Shown here: piece by piece, positions 7,677-17,266 of the stretch
Position numbering within the stretch: the stretch's first letter is position 1
Layout of the letters: every line of letters begins with the position of its first letter
DNA from: Paramixta manurensis
Lineage (GTDB): Bacteria; Pseudomonadota; Gammaproteobacteria; Enterobacterales; Enterobacteriaceae
Assembly: GCF_013285385.1 (NCBI RefSeq)
Contig: NZ_CP054212.1
Location: 124,001-188,000, forward strand
Direction of reading: 5' to 3'
DNA: 64,000 nucleotides
The notes under the pieces: model-generated
What the model saw: the letters and a program-made list of their open reading frames with translations, nothing else
What the model was told of the DNA's origin: nothing
The model's database searches: none
Position numbers and translations under genes: made by a program

Positions 7677-8423
7677 ATGATTGCTATAGTTAGACTAATT
7701 TTGATGGGCATTTTTATATTATTGAGCAGCGTAGTGGTGCTGTTTGTCTGCCTTTTACGGCCTCGTAACGCCATGAACGTTCACTTCGCTGCCCAGCTTT
7801 ACAGTAAAATTTCTTGGCTACTTGGGGTTAAAATCATCATTACCGGCAGGGAAAATATTTCTTCAGGCAGTTGTGTCTATGTCGCCAATCATCAAAGCAA
7901 CTATGACATTTTCTTCCTTACCGCGGCTGTACCTCCCGGAGCCGTAAGCATCGGGAAAAAAAGCATCCTTTTCTTCCCTTTCTTTGGTCTGATTTTCTGG
8001 CTGTCCGGCAACATATTTATCGAGCGCGGTAACAAGATTAAGGCGATGCAGGCGCTGCAAAAAACCAAAGAGAAAATTCTGAGGGAGAATATGTCCGTCT
8101 GGTTATTCCCCGAAGGTACGCGGAACTATGGCAAAGGTCTGAAACCGTTCAAAAGTGGTGCTTTCCATCTTGCCCGTAATGCCGGGTTATGTCTGGTTCC
8201 AGTTAGTGTCAGTAATTACTATGGTTGTTTCAAGCTTAACAGAATTAATAACGGAAAAATCATCATAAGATTTTTACCGCCGGTGCCTAAAGAAACCATT
8301 GCCACACAACCAGTTCGCGACGTTGTTGCCGCTGTATATGAGAAAATGAATACGGAAATTGCAGCATTGGATAAAGAACTCAGTATGTCGGGTGACCAAG
8401 TTTCAAGACAGGAGGGTTATTAG
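7677..8423 (+). CDS. PlsC-like 1-acylglycerol-3-phosphate acyltransferase
   Basis: 248-residue membrane acyltransferase close in pattern to E. coli PlsC. Motif I NHQSNYD (residues about 70-76) supplies the catalytic His and Asp; motif III is FPEGTR (about 143-148) followed by GLKPFKSGAFH. An N-terminal hydrophobic helix anchors it. It is AT-richer than the flanking core genes and lies in an island whose other acyl-chain genes are broken, so it is probably a paralogue acquired with them rather than the housekeeping plsC. The reading frame is intact. A hairpin follows at 8471-8500. Confidence 0.82.
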   Translation: MIAIVRLILMGIFILLSSVVVLFVCLLRPRNAMNVHFAAQLYSKISWLLGVKIIITGRENISSGSCVYVANHQSNYDIFFLTAAVPPGAVSIGKKSILFFPFFGLIFWLSGNIFIERGNKIKAMQALQKTKEKILRENMSVWLFPEGTRNYGKGLKPFKSGAFHLARNAGLCLVPVSVSNYYGCFKLNRINNGKIIIRFLPPVPKETIATQPVRDVVAAVYEKMNTEIAALDKELSMSGDQVSRQEGY

Positions 8424-8470
8424 TTAATTGCCGACTTAGCCTGGCTGAAAATCCTTTTCTACTTTCCTCA

Positions 8471-8500
8471 CCCACCTGACAGTTGATGCTGTTAGGTGGG
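8471..8500 (+). terminator. Hairpin after the acyltransferase gene
   Basis: CCCACCTGACAG (8471-8482) pairs with CTGTTAGGTGGG (8489-8500) around a 6-nt loop with one G-T pair. No T-run follows, so termination is likely but not certain. Confidence 0.5.
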
Positions 8501-9223
8501 GTGGTTCAGAGAGCAGAGAGACTGGCAACCTTGTAAGTCTGGTGCAAAAAAACGTTTCCTGCAGCTATTGATGTTCATAACGTTACCAGCCTCTGTTTCG
8601 CGCACTCAGCCGAATGTCAGATCAGGCTTCGCTAATCTCATTACAAGTAACATTTCCGATCCACTACAAATGCAGAACATCATCACTCCATTATGTATGC
8701 CTTGGCCTGAAGCGATTTTAATTTCTGAAATTGGATATCTGGTTTTTTATTACAGAAAACTTGCGTGGGGGCAGTGTATATATGCTCAACTATCACTCCC
8801 GGAGAACCCAATGACCTGGAAAACTACACCAGAGCACCCTGCGCATGTCCGAGATCCACCCAGCCCAATACTTCCATATATATCAATCCGTATGAACTGC
8901 TTTGCGCCAGGTTACCATCAATAATTTCACTTCTTATACTCATCCCTGTTCCCTTCCGTTTGATAGTCGTCATCAGGTACCGGACCGGTGTTTACCGTTA
9001 ACTCCATCAATAACAATCTCTACAAGCCATTGCGGTCGCAGTAAAGCTGGCGCCCTGCCAGCTCGCCCAGTATACTGTTCCGGGCTAAAAGAGTCCCGGT
9101 ATGATGCAACAGGCTGATATTCCGTGCCACGGAAACTAAAATACTTTTTATGGAATCCATGACAGTGGTAGTCAAGCCTCCCATAAACCCCTGTCTATAA
9201 CTCGGATACGTTAAGGTCAATTT
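8501..9223. other. Decayed stretch without recognisable genes
   Basis: About 720 bp with short overlapping ORFs in several frames and no recognisable motif. The 142-codon ORF at 8496-8924 has atypical composition and no ribosome site. An inverted TGTAGTGGATC at 8658-8668 may be an IS scar. It reads as degraded mobile or island DNA. Confidence 0.45.
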
Positions 9224-9466
9224 ATGCCAAAATATGTATTTTTTGCCAGTAACGGGTTGGTTAAAACAGCCATCAGTGACTCAGTGTATGCGGAGCAGTT
9301 GTCATCATCACCAGAATTAAAAATAATTGAGTTTGAGGCCGAAGCTAATGATAAGCATGAAGCGCAACTTAAGCTTAAAAGTCATCTTGAACAAAATACC
9401 GAAACCCTTAAAGACTTTGGTGGTGATGTAACCCTCAGTTCAATTATTGAATCTTTGCTTAGATAA
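9224..9466 (+). CDS. Small hypothetical protein
   Basis: 80-residue protein starting MPKYVFFASNGLVKTAI, with a long charged helical middle (FEAEANDKHEAQLKLKSHLE) and no signal or membrane segment. AAGG lies about 9 nt before the ATG. Composition is typical of a real small soluble protein and differs from the surrounding noise. It sits alone in the decayed island; I recognise no family and propose no function. Confidence 0.5.
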   Translation: MPKYVFFASNGLVKTAISDSVYAEQLSSSPELKIIEFEAEANDKHEAQLKLKSHLEQNTETLKDFGGDVTLSSIIESLLR

Positions 9467-9510
9467 TCCGAGGCCTGTTTATGCGACTGCGCAAACTGGC
9501 CTCAGCTACA

Positions 9511-9664
<154 letters not shown>

Positions 9665-9856
9665 CTGCCTGCGCGTATTGTTCCGGCGGCTCTTCAGCCG
9701 GTGCAGGGGCGACAGCTACCCTCGTATTATCCTTAATGAAGATGATTTGCAGGTTTTGCTCCACGGACCGCTAACGAAGAGACGATCCACATGTGTTTTT
9801 CCGTTGAATAGGTACTGACGCTGGCGCAAACGGTATATCGGGCATGAGCATGTTGC

Positions 9857-10027
9857 ATGTCGCCAGCGTGGGGTCTGCACTATGCCACGGCAAAACGCAG
9901 CGGGGTAGACCACACGCCGCCCTCTGCCGGACACTTTCGTCTCTATTTTGTCCGCTATCATTCACAGAACGATAATCTGCCAAACCGCACAGATCTCCCG
10001 TTTTTAGTCGCCATTACCGATAAATAA
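9857..10027 (+). pseudogene. Possible C-terminal remnant of an unknown gene
   Basis: 56-codon ORF reading MSPAWGLHYATAKRSG, then HFRLYFVRYHSQNDN and ending PFLVAITDK. Composition resembles genuine coding DNA of the genome, but there is no ribosome site and an in-frame stop lies just upstream, so it is probably the tail of a broken gene. Family unknown. Confidence 0.3.
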
Positions 10028-10591
10028 GCGCTGAATCGCGTTTACACCTCTTTTCCTACGCCAACCCCTTGCTGTGCCTTACTTCGCCACTTAATTCGCA
10101 CCACGCCTGGCTTATGAAGGTTGAGAACTTGTTGACCATTTCTTATGCCAATGTTGCAGCATTTTTAGCTGTTTCCTTTGCCGATCGCGAAATGAATCGT
10201 TCAGTTGTTCAACGTTTAACGACAATTTTTATCTGTTTTTTTTCCGACAAAATAACTGGTATCAAGCTATTACATGCGTCAAATCTATGGGTATTGCTTC
10301 TATGAGCAAACGATTCCTCTAACATTGTTATGGGAAAGTTTTTTTTATGTTTGCTTGCTGTTTCTCACAGTCTGTGTAAATACCTGACACTTGTATTGAC
10401 GTTGCTTGCAACAGTTGACAAATTGATGCGTCAATGAGGGTGGAAGGAAGCGGATTCGTCTGATGGCGTTTACAGAACCAGACTTTCGTCAGCTCACTCT
10501 CAACGCCTACGGGCAGCAAGCACTGACCGCATTAAAAAAACACAGGTCGGGCGTTACGCACACAACAACACATCACAATTGGAGCATAAGC
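10028..10591 (+). promoter_or_regulatory. dppA upstream region and long leader
   Basis: A 564-bp gene-free stretch. TTGACG at 10396-10401 with ACAAAT about 16 bp later would start transcription near 10430, giving a leader of about 160 nt, like the long dppA leader known in E. coli. The promoter match is modest; the first 350 bp show nothing I can name. Confidence 0.35.
10558..10581 (+). promoter_or_regulatory. Likely GcvB sRNA target in the dppA leader
   Basis: The stretch CACACAACAACACATCACAA just before the ribosome site is rich in CAACA/CACA, complementary to the GU-rich R1 seed of GcvB, which represses dppA in E. coli and Salmonella. It would occlude the GGAG at 10581-10584. Confidence 0.6.
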
Positions 10592-12202
10592 ATGAGTATT
10601 TCCCGGGCAAAATTAGGGATGCTAAAGGTAGGTCTGAGCCTGATCGCCATGACCGTTGCCGCTGGTGTCCAGGCTAAAACCCTTGTCTATTGTTCAGAAG
10701 GCTCTCCTGAAGGGTTTAACCCACAGCTCTTTACCTCCGGCACCACCTATGACGCCAGTTCTGTTCCAATCTACAACCGTTTGGTTGAGTTCAAAATTGG
10801 CACCACTGAAGTGCAGCCCGGCCTGGCTGAAAAATGGGATATTAGCGCTGACGGTAAAACCTATACCTTCCACCTGCGCAAAGGTGTGAAGTGGCAGACC
10901 ACCAAAGATTTCAAACCAACGCGTGATTTTAATGCCGATGACGTGGTGTTCTCTTTCGAACGCCAACTGGACAAGAACAACAAGTATCACAACGTTTCCG
11001 GCGGCAGCTACGAGTACTTTGAAGGTATGGACATGCCGGCGCTGATCAGCAAAATCGAGAAGGTTGACGATAATACCGTCCGCTTTACGCTGACACGCCC
11101 TGAAGCGCCATTTATTGCTGACCTCGGGATGGACTTCGCGTCCATTATGTCTGCCGAATACGCCGACAATATGCTGAAAGCCGGCACACCGGAAAAAATC
11201 GACCTGAATCCGGTCGGTACCGGTCCATTCCAGTTGCTGCAATACCAGAAAGATTCCCGCATTCTGTACAAAGCTAACCCGAATTATTGGGGCACCAAAC
11301 CGAAAATCGACCGTCTGGTGTTCTCCATTACGCCGGATGCTTCAGTCCGTTATGCCAAACTGCAAAAAGGCGAGTGCCAAGTCATGCCGTATCCAAACCC
11401 GGCTGATCTTGCCCGTATGAAGCAGGACAAAAATATCAATCTGATGGAGCAACCGGGCCTGAACGTCGGCTACCTCTCGTTCAACGTTGAGAAAAAACCA
11501 TTAGATAACGTGAAAGTTCGCCAGGCATTGACCATGGCGGTCAATAAGAAAGCGATTATCGACGCGGTTTACCAAGGCGCGGGCCAGGCGGCGAAGAACC
11601 TGATTCCGCCGACCATGTGGGGCTATAACGACGCGGTGCAGGATTATCCGTACGATCCGGCCAAAGCCAAAGCCTTGCTGAAAGAAGCCGGTATGGCGAA
11701 TGGCTTCTCTATCGACCTGTGGGCGATGCCGGTACAGCGTCCGTATAACCCGAACGCACGCCGCATGGCGGAAATGATTCAGTCTGACTGGGCGAAAATT
11801 GGCGTGAAAGCCAACATCGTAACCTACGAATGGGGCGAGTATCTGAAACGCGCTAAAGCAGGTGAGCATCAGACGGTGATGATGGGCTGGACCGGCGATA
11901 ATGGGGATCCGGATAACTTCTTCGCCACGCTGTTTAGCTGTGCGGCGGCGAAAGATGGATCTAACTACTCACGTTGGTGCTACAAGCCGTTTGAAGACCA
12001 AATTCAACCGGCGCGTGCCGAGTCTGACCAGTCTAAGCGTGCGGCTTATTATAAGCAGGCTCAGGTGATCATGCATGACCAGGCACCGGCGCTGATTATT
12101 GCGCACTCCACGGTATTTGAGCCGGTCAGCAAGAAAGTCTCCGGCTACGTGGTCGATCCGTTAGGGAAGCATCACTTCGAAAACGTCGACATCAGCGAGT
12201 AA
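10592..12202 (+). CDS. dppA: Dipeptide ABC transporter, periplasmic binding protein DppA
   Basis: 536-residue SBP_bac_5 family protein with signal peptide (MSISRAKLGMLKVGLSLIAM..., cleavage after VQA; mature KTLVYCSEGSPEGFNPQ). It binds dipeptides, and in E. coli also haem and 5-aminolevulinate, and delivers them to DppBCDF. The sequence is close to E. coli DppA throughout. The ATG at 10592 follows GGAGC; an in-frame upstream ATG at 10463 would add 43 residues ahead of the signal peptide and is rejected. Separated from dppB by 224 nt with strong hairpins, consistent with higher expression of the binding protein. Confidence 0.97.
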   Translation: MSISRAKLGMLKVGLSLIAMTVAAGVQAKTLVYCSEGSPEGFNPQLFTSGTTYDASSVPIYNRLVEFKIGTTEVQPGLAEKWDISADGKTYTFHLRKGVKWQTTKDFKPTRDFNADDVVFSFERQLDKNNKYHNVSGGSYEYFEGMDMPALISKIEKVDDNTVRFTLTRPEAPFIADLGMDFASIMSAEYADNMLKAGTPEKIDLNPVGTGPFQLLQYQKDSRILYKANPNYWGTKPKIDRLVFSITPDASVRYAKLQKGECQVMPYPNPADLARMKQDKNINLMEQPGLNVGYLSFNVEKKPLDNVKVRQALTMAVNKKAIIDAVYQGAGQAAKNLIPPTMWGYNDAVQDYPYDPAKAKALLKEAGMANGFSIDLWAMPVQRPYNPNARRMAEMIQSDWAKIGVKANIVTYEWGEYLKRAKAGEHQTVMMGWTGDNGDPDNFFATLFSCAAAKDGSNYSRWCYKPFEDQIQPARAESDQSKRAAYYKQAQVIMHDQAPALIIAHSTVFEPVSKKVSGYVVDPLGKHHFENVDISE

Positions 12203-12208
12203 TCCGCC

Positions 12209-12275
12209 ACGGGTGAAGGGTGCTACATTTCCTTCACCCGTCACGGTAACGAATACCGCCGTGTTTCGCGGCGGT
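12209..12275 (+). terminator. Two hairpins between dppA and dppB
   Basis: ACGGGTGAAGG (12209-12219) with CCTTCACCCGT (12231-12241) forms a perfect 11-bp stem; ACCGCCG (12255-12261) with CGGCGGT (12269-12275) forms a second. No T-runs follow, so they more likely stabilise the dppA message or attenuate read-through than terminate fully. Confidence 0.65.
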
Positions 12276-12426
12276 TGTGGACTGAAGTTCCTTCGGCCCT
12301 TTTCCAGGATGAAAAAATGGTAAAGGCGCGGTTTACCGCGTCGCGATGAGGTTTACCCCATCGCTAGATGTGAGCAAATAGAATCCCGTTCGCGACAGTG
12401 GCGGGAGATTACAGAGAATCCGGATT

Positions 12427-13446
12427 ATGTTGCAGTTCATACTCCGACGTTTGGGGCTTGTTATCCCAACGTTTATTGGTATTACCCTTTTAACCTTCGC
12501 GTTTGTACATATGATTCCCGGCGATCCGGTGTTAATCATGGCCGGGGAACGCGGAATGTCTCCTGAACGACATGCCCAACTATTGGCCCAGCTTGGCCTG
12601 GACCAGCCGTTATGGAAACAATACATCACCTATATCAACGGCGTTTTGCACGGTGATTTAGGTATCTCTCTGAAGAGCCGCATCCCGGTTTGGGATGAGT
12701 TCGTTCCACGTTTTAAAGCCACACTGGAACTGGGGATCTGCGCCATGATTTTCGCGGTGGCGGTAGGGATTCCGGTCGGCGTGTTGGCCGCCGTCAAACG
12801 TGGCTCTATTTTCGACCACACTGCGGTCGGCATCTCCCTGACCGGCTACTCAATGCCGATCTTTTGGTGGGGCATTATGCTGATCATGCTGGTGTCGGTG
12901 CAGCTTAATCTCACCCCGGTTTCGGGCAGGGTGGGGGATACGGTGTTCCTGGATGACTCGAATCCGCTAACCGGTTTTGTGCTGATTGATACCCTGATTT
13001 GGGGCGAACCGGGCGACTTTAAAGATGCAGTCATGCATATGATCCTACCGGCGATTGTGCTGGGCACCATCCCGCTGGCGGTTATCGTGCGGATGACGCG
13101 CTCGGCGATGTTAGAGGTGCTGGGCGAGGATTATATCCGCACCGCGCGTGCCAAGGGGCTGACCCGTATGCGTGTGATTGTGGTGCATGCCTTGCGTAAC
13201 GCAATGCTGCCGGTGGTCACCGTTATTGGTTTGCAAGTGGGTACATTGCTGGCAGGCGCCATCCTAACGGAAACCATTTTCTCCTGGCCTGGCCTCGGAC
13301 GCTGGTTGATTGAGGCGTTACAGCGCCGTGACTATCCGGTGGTACAGGGCGGCGTTCTGATGGTAGCAACTTTAATCATCCTGGTTAACCTGCTGGTCGA
13401 CCTGCTTTACGGCGTGGTTAACCCGCGCATTCGTCATAAGAAATAA
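12427..13446 (+). CDS. dppB: Dipeptide ABC transporter permease DppB
   Basis: 339-residue inner-membrane permease of the oligopeptide type, with six predicted helices. The N terminus MLQFILRRLGLVIPTFIGIT and the following GDP motif (HMIPGDPV) are typical of DppB/OppB. The cytoplasmic coupling loop is visible at EDYIRTARAKGL with RNAMLPV. With DppC it forms the channel. First gene of the dppBCDF part of the operon; 14 nt separate it from dppC. Confidence 0.96.
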   Translation: MLQFILRRLGLVIPTFIGITLLTFAFVHMIPGDPVLIMAGERGMSPERHAQLLAQLGLDQPLWKQYITYINGVLHGDLGISLKSRIPVWDEFVPRFKATLELGICAMIFAVAVGIPVGVLAAVKRGSIFDHTAVGISLTGYSMPIFWWGIMLIMLVSVQLNLTPVSGRVGDTVFLDDSNPLTGFVLIDTLIWGEPGDFKDAVMHMILPAIVLGTIPLAVIVRMTRSAMLEVLGEDYIRTARAKGLTRMRVIVVHALRNAMLPVVTVIGLQVGTLLAGAILTETIFSWPGLGRWLIEALQRRDYPVVQGGVLMVATLIILVNLLVDLLYGVVNPRIRHKK

Positions 13447-13460
13447 CGAGGGGCTCCGGT

Positions 13461-14363
13461 ATGTCTCAAATTAATCCGGGCAGCGTGGTCGCTGCTCCCA
13501 AGCCGATGACCCCGTTACAGGAATTCTGGCACTATTTTAAACGTAACAAAGGCGCGGTAATCGGCCTGGTCTACGTGGTCTTAATGATTTTAATCGCCAT
13601 CTTCGCTGAAGTGCTGGCGCCGCATGGCCCGGCGGACCAGTTCCGCGACGCGCTGCTGCATCCGCCGGTATGGCAGGAGGGCGGCAGTTGGCACTACATT
13701 TTAGGGACCGACGACGTTGGCCGCGATGTACTGTCGCGCCTGATGTACGGCGCACGCTTGTCGCTGCTGGTCGGCTGCCTGGTGGTGGTACTCTCCCTGA
13801 TTCTTGGCGTCATTTTCGGCCTGCTGGCCGGTTATGTTGGCGGCGCGGTGGATGCGATCATCATGCGGTTGGTCGACATTATGCTGGCACTGCCAAGCTT
13901 GCTGTTGGCGCTGGTTTTGGTGGCGATTTTCGGCCCCTCAATCGTTAACGCTTCGATTGCGCTAACCTTCGTGGCTCTGCCGCACTACATTCGCTTAACG
14001 CGCGCGGCAGTGCTGGTCGAAGTGAATCGCGATTATGTCACCGCGTCAAACGTGGCGGGCGCAGGTGCGCTGCGCCAGATGTTTGTCAATATCTTGCCGA
14101 ACTGCCTGGCACCGCTGATTGTGCAGGCATCGTTAGGCTTCTCCAACGCCATCCTCGATATGGCTGCGTTGGGCTTTCTCGGTATGGGCGCGCAACCGCC
14201 AACGCCGGAGTGGGGTACGATGCTCTCCGACGTATTGCAGTATGCGCAAAGTGCCTGGTGGGTGGTGACCTTCCCTGGGGTGGTGATCCTGCTAACCGTA
14301 TTGGCATTTAACCTGATGGGCGATGGCTTGCGTGACGCCCTCGACCCGAAACTCAAGCAGTAA
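13461..14363 (+). CDS. dppC: Dipeptide ABC transporter permease DppC
   Basis: 300-residue permease partner of DppB. The cytoplasmic N terminus leads into a first helix (GAVIGLVYVVLMILIAIFAE), then LGTDDVGRDVLSRLMYGARLS, a hallmark of OppC/DppC proteins. The coupling loop is NRDYVTASNVAGAG with NILPN. Start follows GAGGGG. It is 12 nt upstream of dppD. Confidence 0.96.
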   Translation: MSQINPGSVVAAPKPMTPLQEFWHYFKRNKGAVIGLVYVVLMILIAIFAEVLAPHGPADQFRDALLHPPVWQEGGSWHYILGTDDVGRDVLSRLMYGARLSLLVGCLVVVLSLILGVIFGLLAGYVGGAVDAIIMRLVDIMLALPSLLLALVLVAIFGPSIVNASIALTFVALPHYIRLTRAAVLVEVNRDYVTASNVAGAGALRQMFVNILPNCLAPLIVQASLGFSNAILDMAALGFLGMGAQPPTPEWGTMLSDVLQYAQSAWWVVTFPGVVILLTVLAFNLMGDGLRDALDPKLKQ

Positions 14364-14375
14364 AGAGGCACCGAG

Positions 14376-15362
14376 ATGGCATTACTTAATGTAAACAAAC
14401 TATCGGTGCATTTCGGCGACGATAAAGCACCGTTCCGCGCGGTTGATCGCATTAGTTACCAGGTTGAGCAAGGGCAGGTGGTTGGTATTGTCGGTGAATC
14501 TGGCTCCGGTAAATCCGTCAGCTCGCTGGCGATTATGGGGTTGATTGATTATCCCGGCAAAGTCCTCGCCGATAAGCTGGAATTTAACCAGCGTGACCTG
14601 AAAAAGATCTCTGAAAAAGAGCGTCGCCAACTGGTCGGTTCGGAAGTGGCGATGATTTTCCAAGATCCGATGACCAGCCTGAACCCCTGCTACACCGTCG
14701 GGTTTCAGATTATGGAAGCGATCAAGGTTCATCAGGGCGGAAACCGCCGCACTCGCCGCCAACGGGCGATTGATTTGCTAACCCAGGTGGGTATTCCCGA
14801 TCCTGCTTCGCGACTTGATGTCTATCCGCATCAGCTCTCCGGCGGTATGAGTCAACGTGTAATGATTGCGATGGCCATCGCTTGCCGACCCAAGTTGTTG
14901 ATTGCCGATGAGCCGACCACCGCGCTCGACGTTACTATCCAGGCGCAGATCATCGAACTGTTGTTGGAATTACAGCGCAAAGAGAACATGGCGCTGATCT
15001 TAATTACCCACGATCTGGCGCTGGTAGCCGAAGCGGCGCAGCACATTATCGTGATGTATGCCGGGCAAGTGGTAGAAACCGGTAAAGCGGTCGATATTTT
15101 CAAGGCTCCGCGTCACCCCTATACCCAAGCGTTATTACGCGCGTTGCCAGAATTCGCCAGCGATAAAGCGCGCCTTGCGTCACTTCCGGGCGTAGTGCCA
15201 GGGAAATATGACCGGCCAAACGGCTGTTTGCTGAACCCGCGCTGCCCGTATGCCACCGATCGCTGTCGTGCTGAAGAACCTGAATTACGTGATATTCCGG
15301 GGCGTCAGTCCAAATGCCACTTCCCTCTGGATGATGCCGGGAGACCAACTTATGAGTCATGA
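14376..15362 (+). CDS. dppD: Dipeptide ABC transporter ATPase DppD
   Basis: 328-residue ABC ATPase. Walker A GESGSGKSV, signature LSGGMSQRV, Walker B LLIADEPTTALDV and the switch histidine ITHDLALV are all intact. The C-terminal oligopeptide-transporter extension carries a cysteine cluster (GCLLNPRCPYATDRC and a later Cys), typical of this subfamily and possibly metal or Fe-S binding. Its last 11 nt overlap dppF. Confidence 0.96.
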   Translation: MALLNVNKLSVHFGDDKAPFRAVDRISYQVEQGQVVGIVGESGSGKSVSSLAIMGLIDYPGKVLADKLEFNQRDLKKISEKERRQLVGSEVAMIFQDPMTSLNPCYTVGFQIMEAIKVHQGGNRRTRRQRAIDLLTQVGIPDPASRLDVYPHQLSGGMSQRVMIAMAIACRPKLLIADEPTTALDVTIQAQIIELLLELQRKENMALILITHDLALVAEAAQHIIVMYAGQVVETGKAVDIFKAPRHPYTQALLRALPEFASDKARLASLPGVVPGKYDRPNGCLLNPRCPYATDRCRAEEPELRDIPGRQSKCHFPLDDAGRPTYES

Positions 15363-16356
15363 GAATACTGAGCAAAACTATTTGCTACAGGCCATCGATC
15401 TGAAAAAGCATTACCCGGTGAAGAAGGGGATGTTTGGTCAGGAACGTTTGGTCAAGGCGTTGGACGGCGTCTCTTTTAATCTTGAACGCGGGAAAACGTT
15501 GGCGGTGGTAGGAGAATCCGGCTGCGGTAAATCAACGCTGGGCCGGCTGCTGACGATGATCGAAACCCCAACCGAAGGCCAACTTTACTGGCAGGGGCAG
15601 GATCTGCTGAAACCCGATCCGCAGGCGCAAAAATTACGTCGCCAAAAAATTCAGATCGTGTTTCAAAACCCGTACGGTTCGCTGAATCCGCGCAAGAAGG
15701 TTAGCCAGATCCTCGAAGAACCCCTGCTGATCAACACGTCGCTGAGTAAAGCTGAGCGTCGGGAAAAGACGCTGGAAATGATGGCGAAAGTGGGTTTGAA
15801 GACCGAGCATTATGATCGCTATCCGCATATGTTTTCTGGCGGACAGCGTCAACGTATTGCCATTGCGCGTGGCCTGATGCTGGACCCGGATGTCCTGATT
15901 GCTGATGAACCGGTCTCCGCGCTGGATGTCTCGGTGCGGGCGCAGGTGCTCAACCTGATGATGGATTTACAGCAGGAGATGGGGCTGTCTTACGTCTTTA
16001 TCTCGCACGATCTCTCGGTGGTAGAGCACATTGCTGATGAAGTGATGGTGATGTACCTCGGGCGCTGCGTGGAAAAAGGCAGCAAAGAGGCGATCTTCAC
16101 TAATCCGCGCCATCCGTATACCCAAGCGCTGCTCTCGGCGACGCCGCGCCTTAACCCGGATGAACGCCGGGAGCGGATTAAACTGACCGGCGAATTGCCG
16201 AGCCCGTTGAGTCCGCCGCCTGGCTGCGCCTTTAACGCGCGCTGCCGTCGTCGTTTTGGTACCTGTACTCAGTTACAGCCGAAACTAAAACAATACGGAG
16301 AGCAGCAGATTGCGTGTTTCGCAGTGGATCAGGATGAGCAACAAAACGCGGGTTAA
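15352..16356 (+). CDS. dppF: Dipeptide ABC transporter ATPase DppF
   Basis: 334-residue second ATPase of the transporter. Walker A GESGCGKST, signature FSGGQRQRI, Walker B LIADEPVSALDV, switch ISHDLSVV, and the C-terminal cysteine segment (GCAFNARCRRRFGTC). The start at 15352 overlaps the dppD end and is preferred to the upstream frame extension at 15250, which would read through dppD. Last gene of the operon; a hairpin follows. Confidence 0.96.
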   Translation: MSHENTEQNYLLQAIDLKKHYPVKKGMFGQERLVKALDGVSFNLERGKTLAVVGESGCGKSTLGRLLTMIETPTEGQLYWQGQDLLKPDPQAQKLRRQKIQIVFQNPYGSLNPRKKVSQILEEPLLINTSLSKAERREKTLEMMAKVGLKTEHYDRYPHMFSGGQRQRIAIARGLMLDPDVLIADEPVSALDVSVRAQVLNLMMDLQQEMGLSYVFISHDLSVVEHIADEVMVMYLGRCVEKGSKEAIFTNPRHPYTQALLSATPRLNPDERRERIKLTGELPSPLSPPPGCAFNARCRRRFGTCTQLQPKLKQYGEQQIACFAVDQDEQQNAG

Positions 16357-16372
16357 TCTGATTTAACTCCTC

Positions 16373-16395
16373 ACGGGCGGAATTATTCCGCCCGT
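16373..16395 (+). terminator. Terminator after dppF
   Basis: ACGGGCGGAA and TTCCGCCCGT form a 10-bp stem around a 3-nt loop, followed by TATTC. Confidence 0.7.
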
Positions 16396-16663
16396 TATTC
16401 ATCATGCCTGGAATGTTGGGTTATTTTTCTTAGGAAATTAATTAAATAACCTCCTAACCCATTATTAATTATCATCTTTTTAAGGTTTTCCTCACGCGTT
16501 TAAACGGCGAAACCCTCCTGATTCATAATTAATTCAGTCCATTAAAAGCGCTGCATATAATTATTCAATGGCTTCGACCGCGTAATTTTATAGGAGTATT
16601 CTTACAGGCAGAGTCTTCATATGTTATATTTTTCAGAAACCTATCCTGAATAAACAGAACCCT
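16396..16663 (+). promoter_or_regulatory. AT-rich region upstream of the cellulose operon
   Basis: About 270 bp, strongly AT-rich (for example AATTAATTAAATAACC and ATTATTAATTATC), expected to hold the bcs promoter and H-NS-like binding. I cannot fix -10/-35 elements with confidence, and no strong ribosome site precedes bcsO. Confidence 0.4.
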
Positions 16664-17266
16664 ATGAAAAGCTACGATGATTTGCAGCGTTTCAAAGACA
16701 AAACCCAGACGCAAGGTATCGATTTCAAAGATATGTCTGAACAAACATTAGAGTCAGATACTACCCACTGGGCGATTATTAAGCAGTTATTGCAGGATGG
16801 AACCAGCGAAAATGTACTGGAGCGTAGCCAGCCTATCGATCAGAGCTTACCTCAACCGATAGCAGAAGATCTCTTTGCCGCATTACCGGCGGCGTCGCCG
16901 GGCGAGCCTGAGAAGCCAGCGCCAGGGCCTGCGATAAAACCGCTGACCACCATGAAACCCTTTGCAGCCGTGACATCGTCGGCTGAAACCGGCGGTTCGT
17001 TATTGGCGAGCGTCGCGGCGTCATTAAAGCCAGCGGCGGAACGGCCGATAAATGCATCAACGAGCGTACCGCCGCCGGTATCCGCTCAGCCCGCCAGGCC
17101 GGAGGCAACTCGCCCGTCGTTTCCACCGGAAGCGCGCGCCGCCGCCGCGTCAGTGACGCCACGCTATCAGGCTCTGTTCCGAGCCCGTAATGGCAGTGGT
17201 ACTGGCGGCGTATCCAAAGATTCGTTGCTTAAACCCCTGTTGGAGAAAATTGCGTTATGCCGTTAG
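16664..17266 (+). CDS. bcsO: Cellulose biosynthesis accessory protein BcsO
   Basis: 200-residue proline- and alanine-rich protein. An acidic N-terminal segment (MKSYDDLQRFKDKTQTQGID) is followed by a low-complexity Pro/Ala region (residues about 65-160) and a basic C-terminal segment YQALFRARNGSG. Size, composition and place before bcsQ identify it as BcsO of type-I enterobacterial operons; BcsO has no established enzymatic role and may scaffold BcsD or BcsQ. The last bases overlap the bcsQ start. The ribosome site is poor. Confidence 0.8.
   Translation: MKSYDDLQRFKDKTQTQGIDFKDMSEQTLESDTTHWAIIKQLLQDGTSENVLERSQPIDQSLPQPIAEDLFAALPAASPGEPEKPAPGPAIKPLTTMKPFAAVTSSAETGGSLLASVAASLKPAAERPINASTSVPPPVSAQPARPEATRPSFPPEARAAAASVTPRYQALFRARNGSGTGGVSKDSLLKPLLEKIALCR

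Noticed and set aside
8496..8924. 142-codon plus-strand ORF in the island
   Set aside because: No ribosome site, no recognisable motif and odd composition; overlapping ORFs in other frames are equally long.
10463..10591. Upstream extension of dppA by 43 codons
   Set aside because: It precedes the signal peptide and covers the GcvB-type leader; the ATG at 10592 has the ribosome site.
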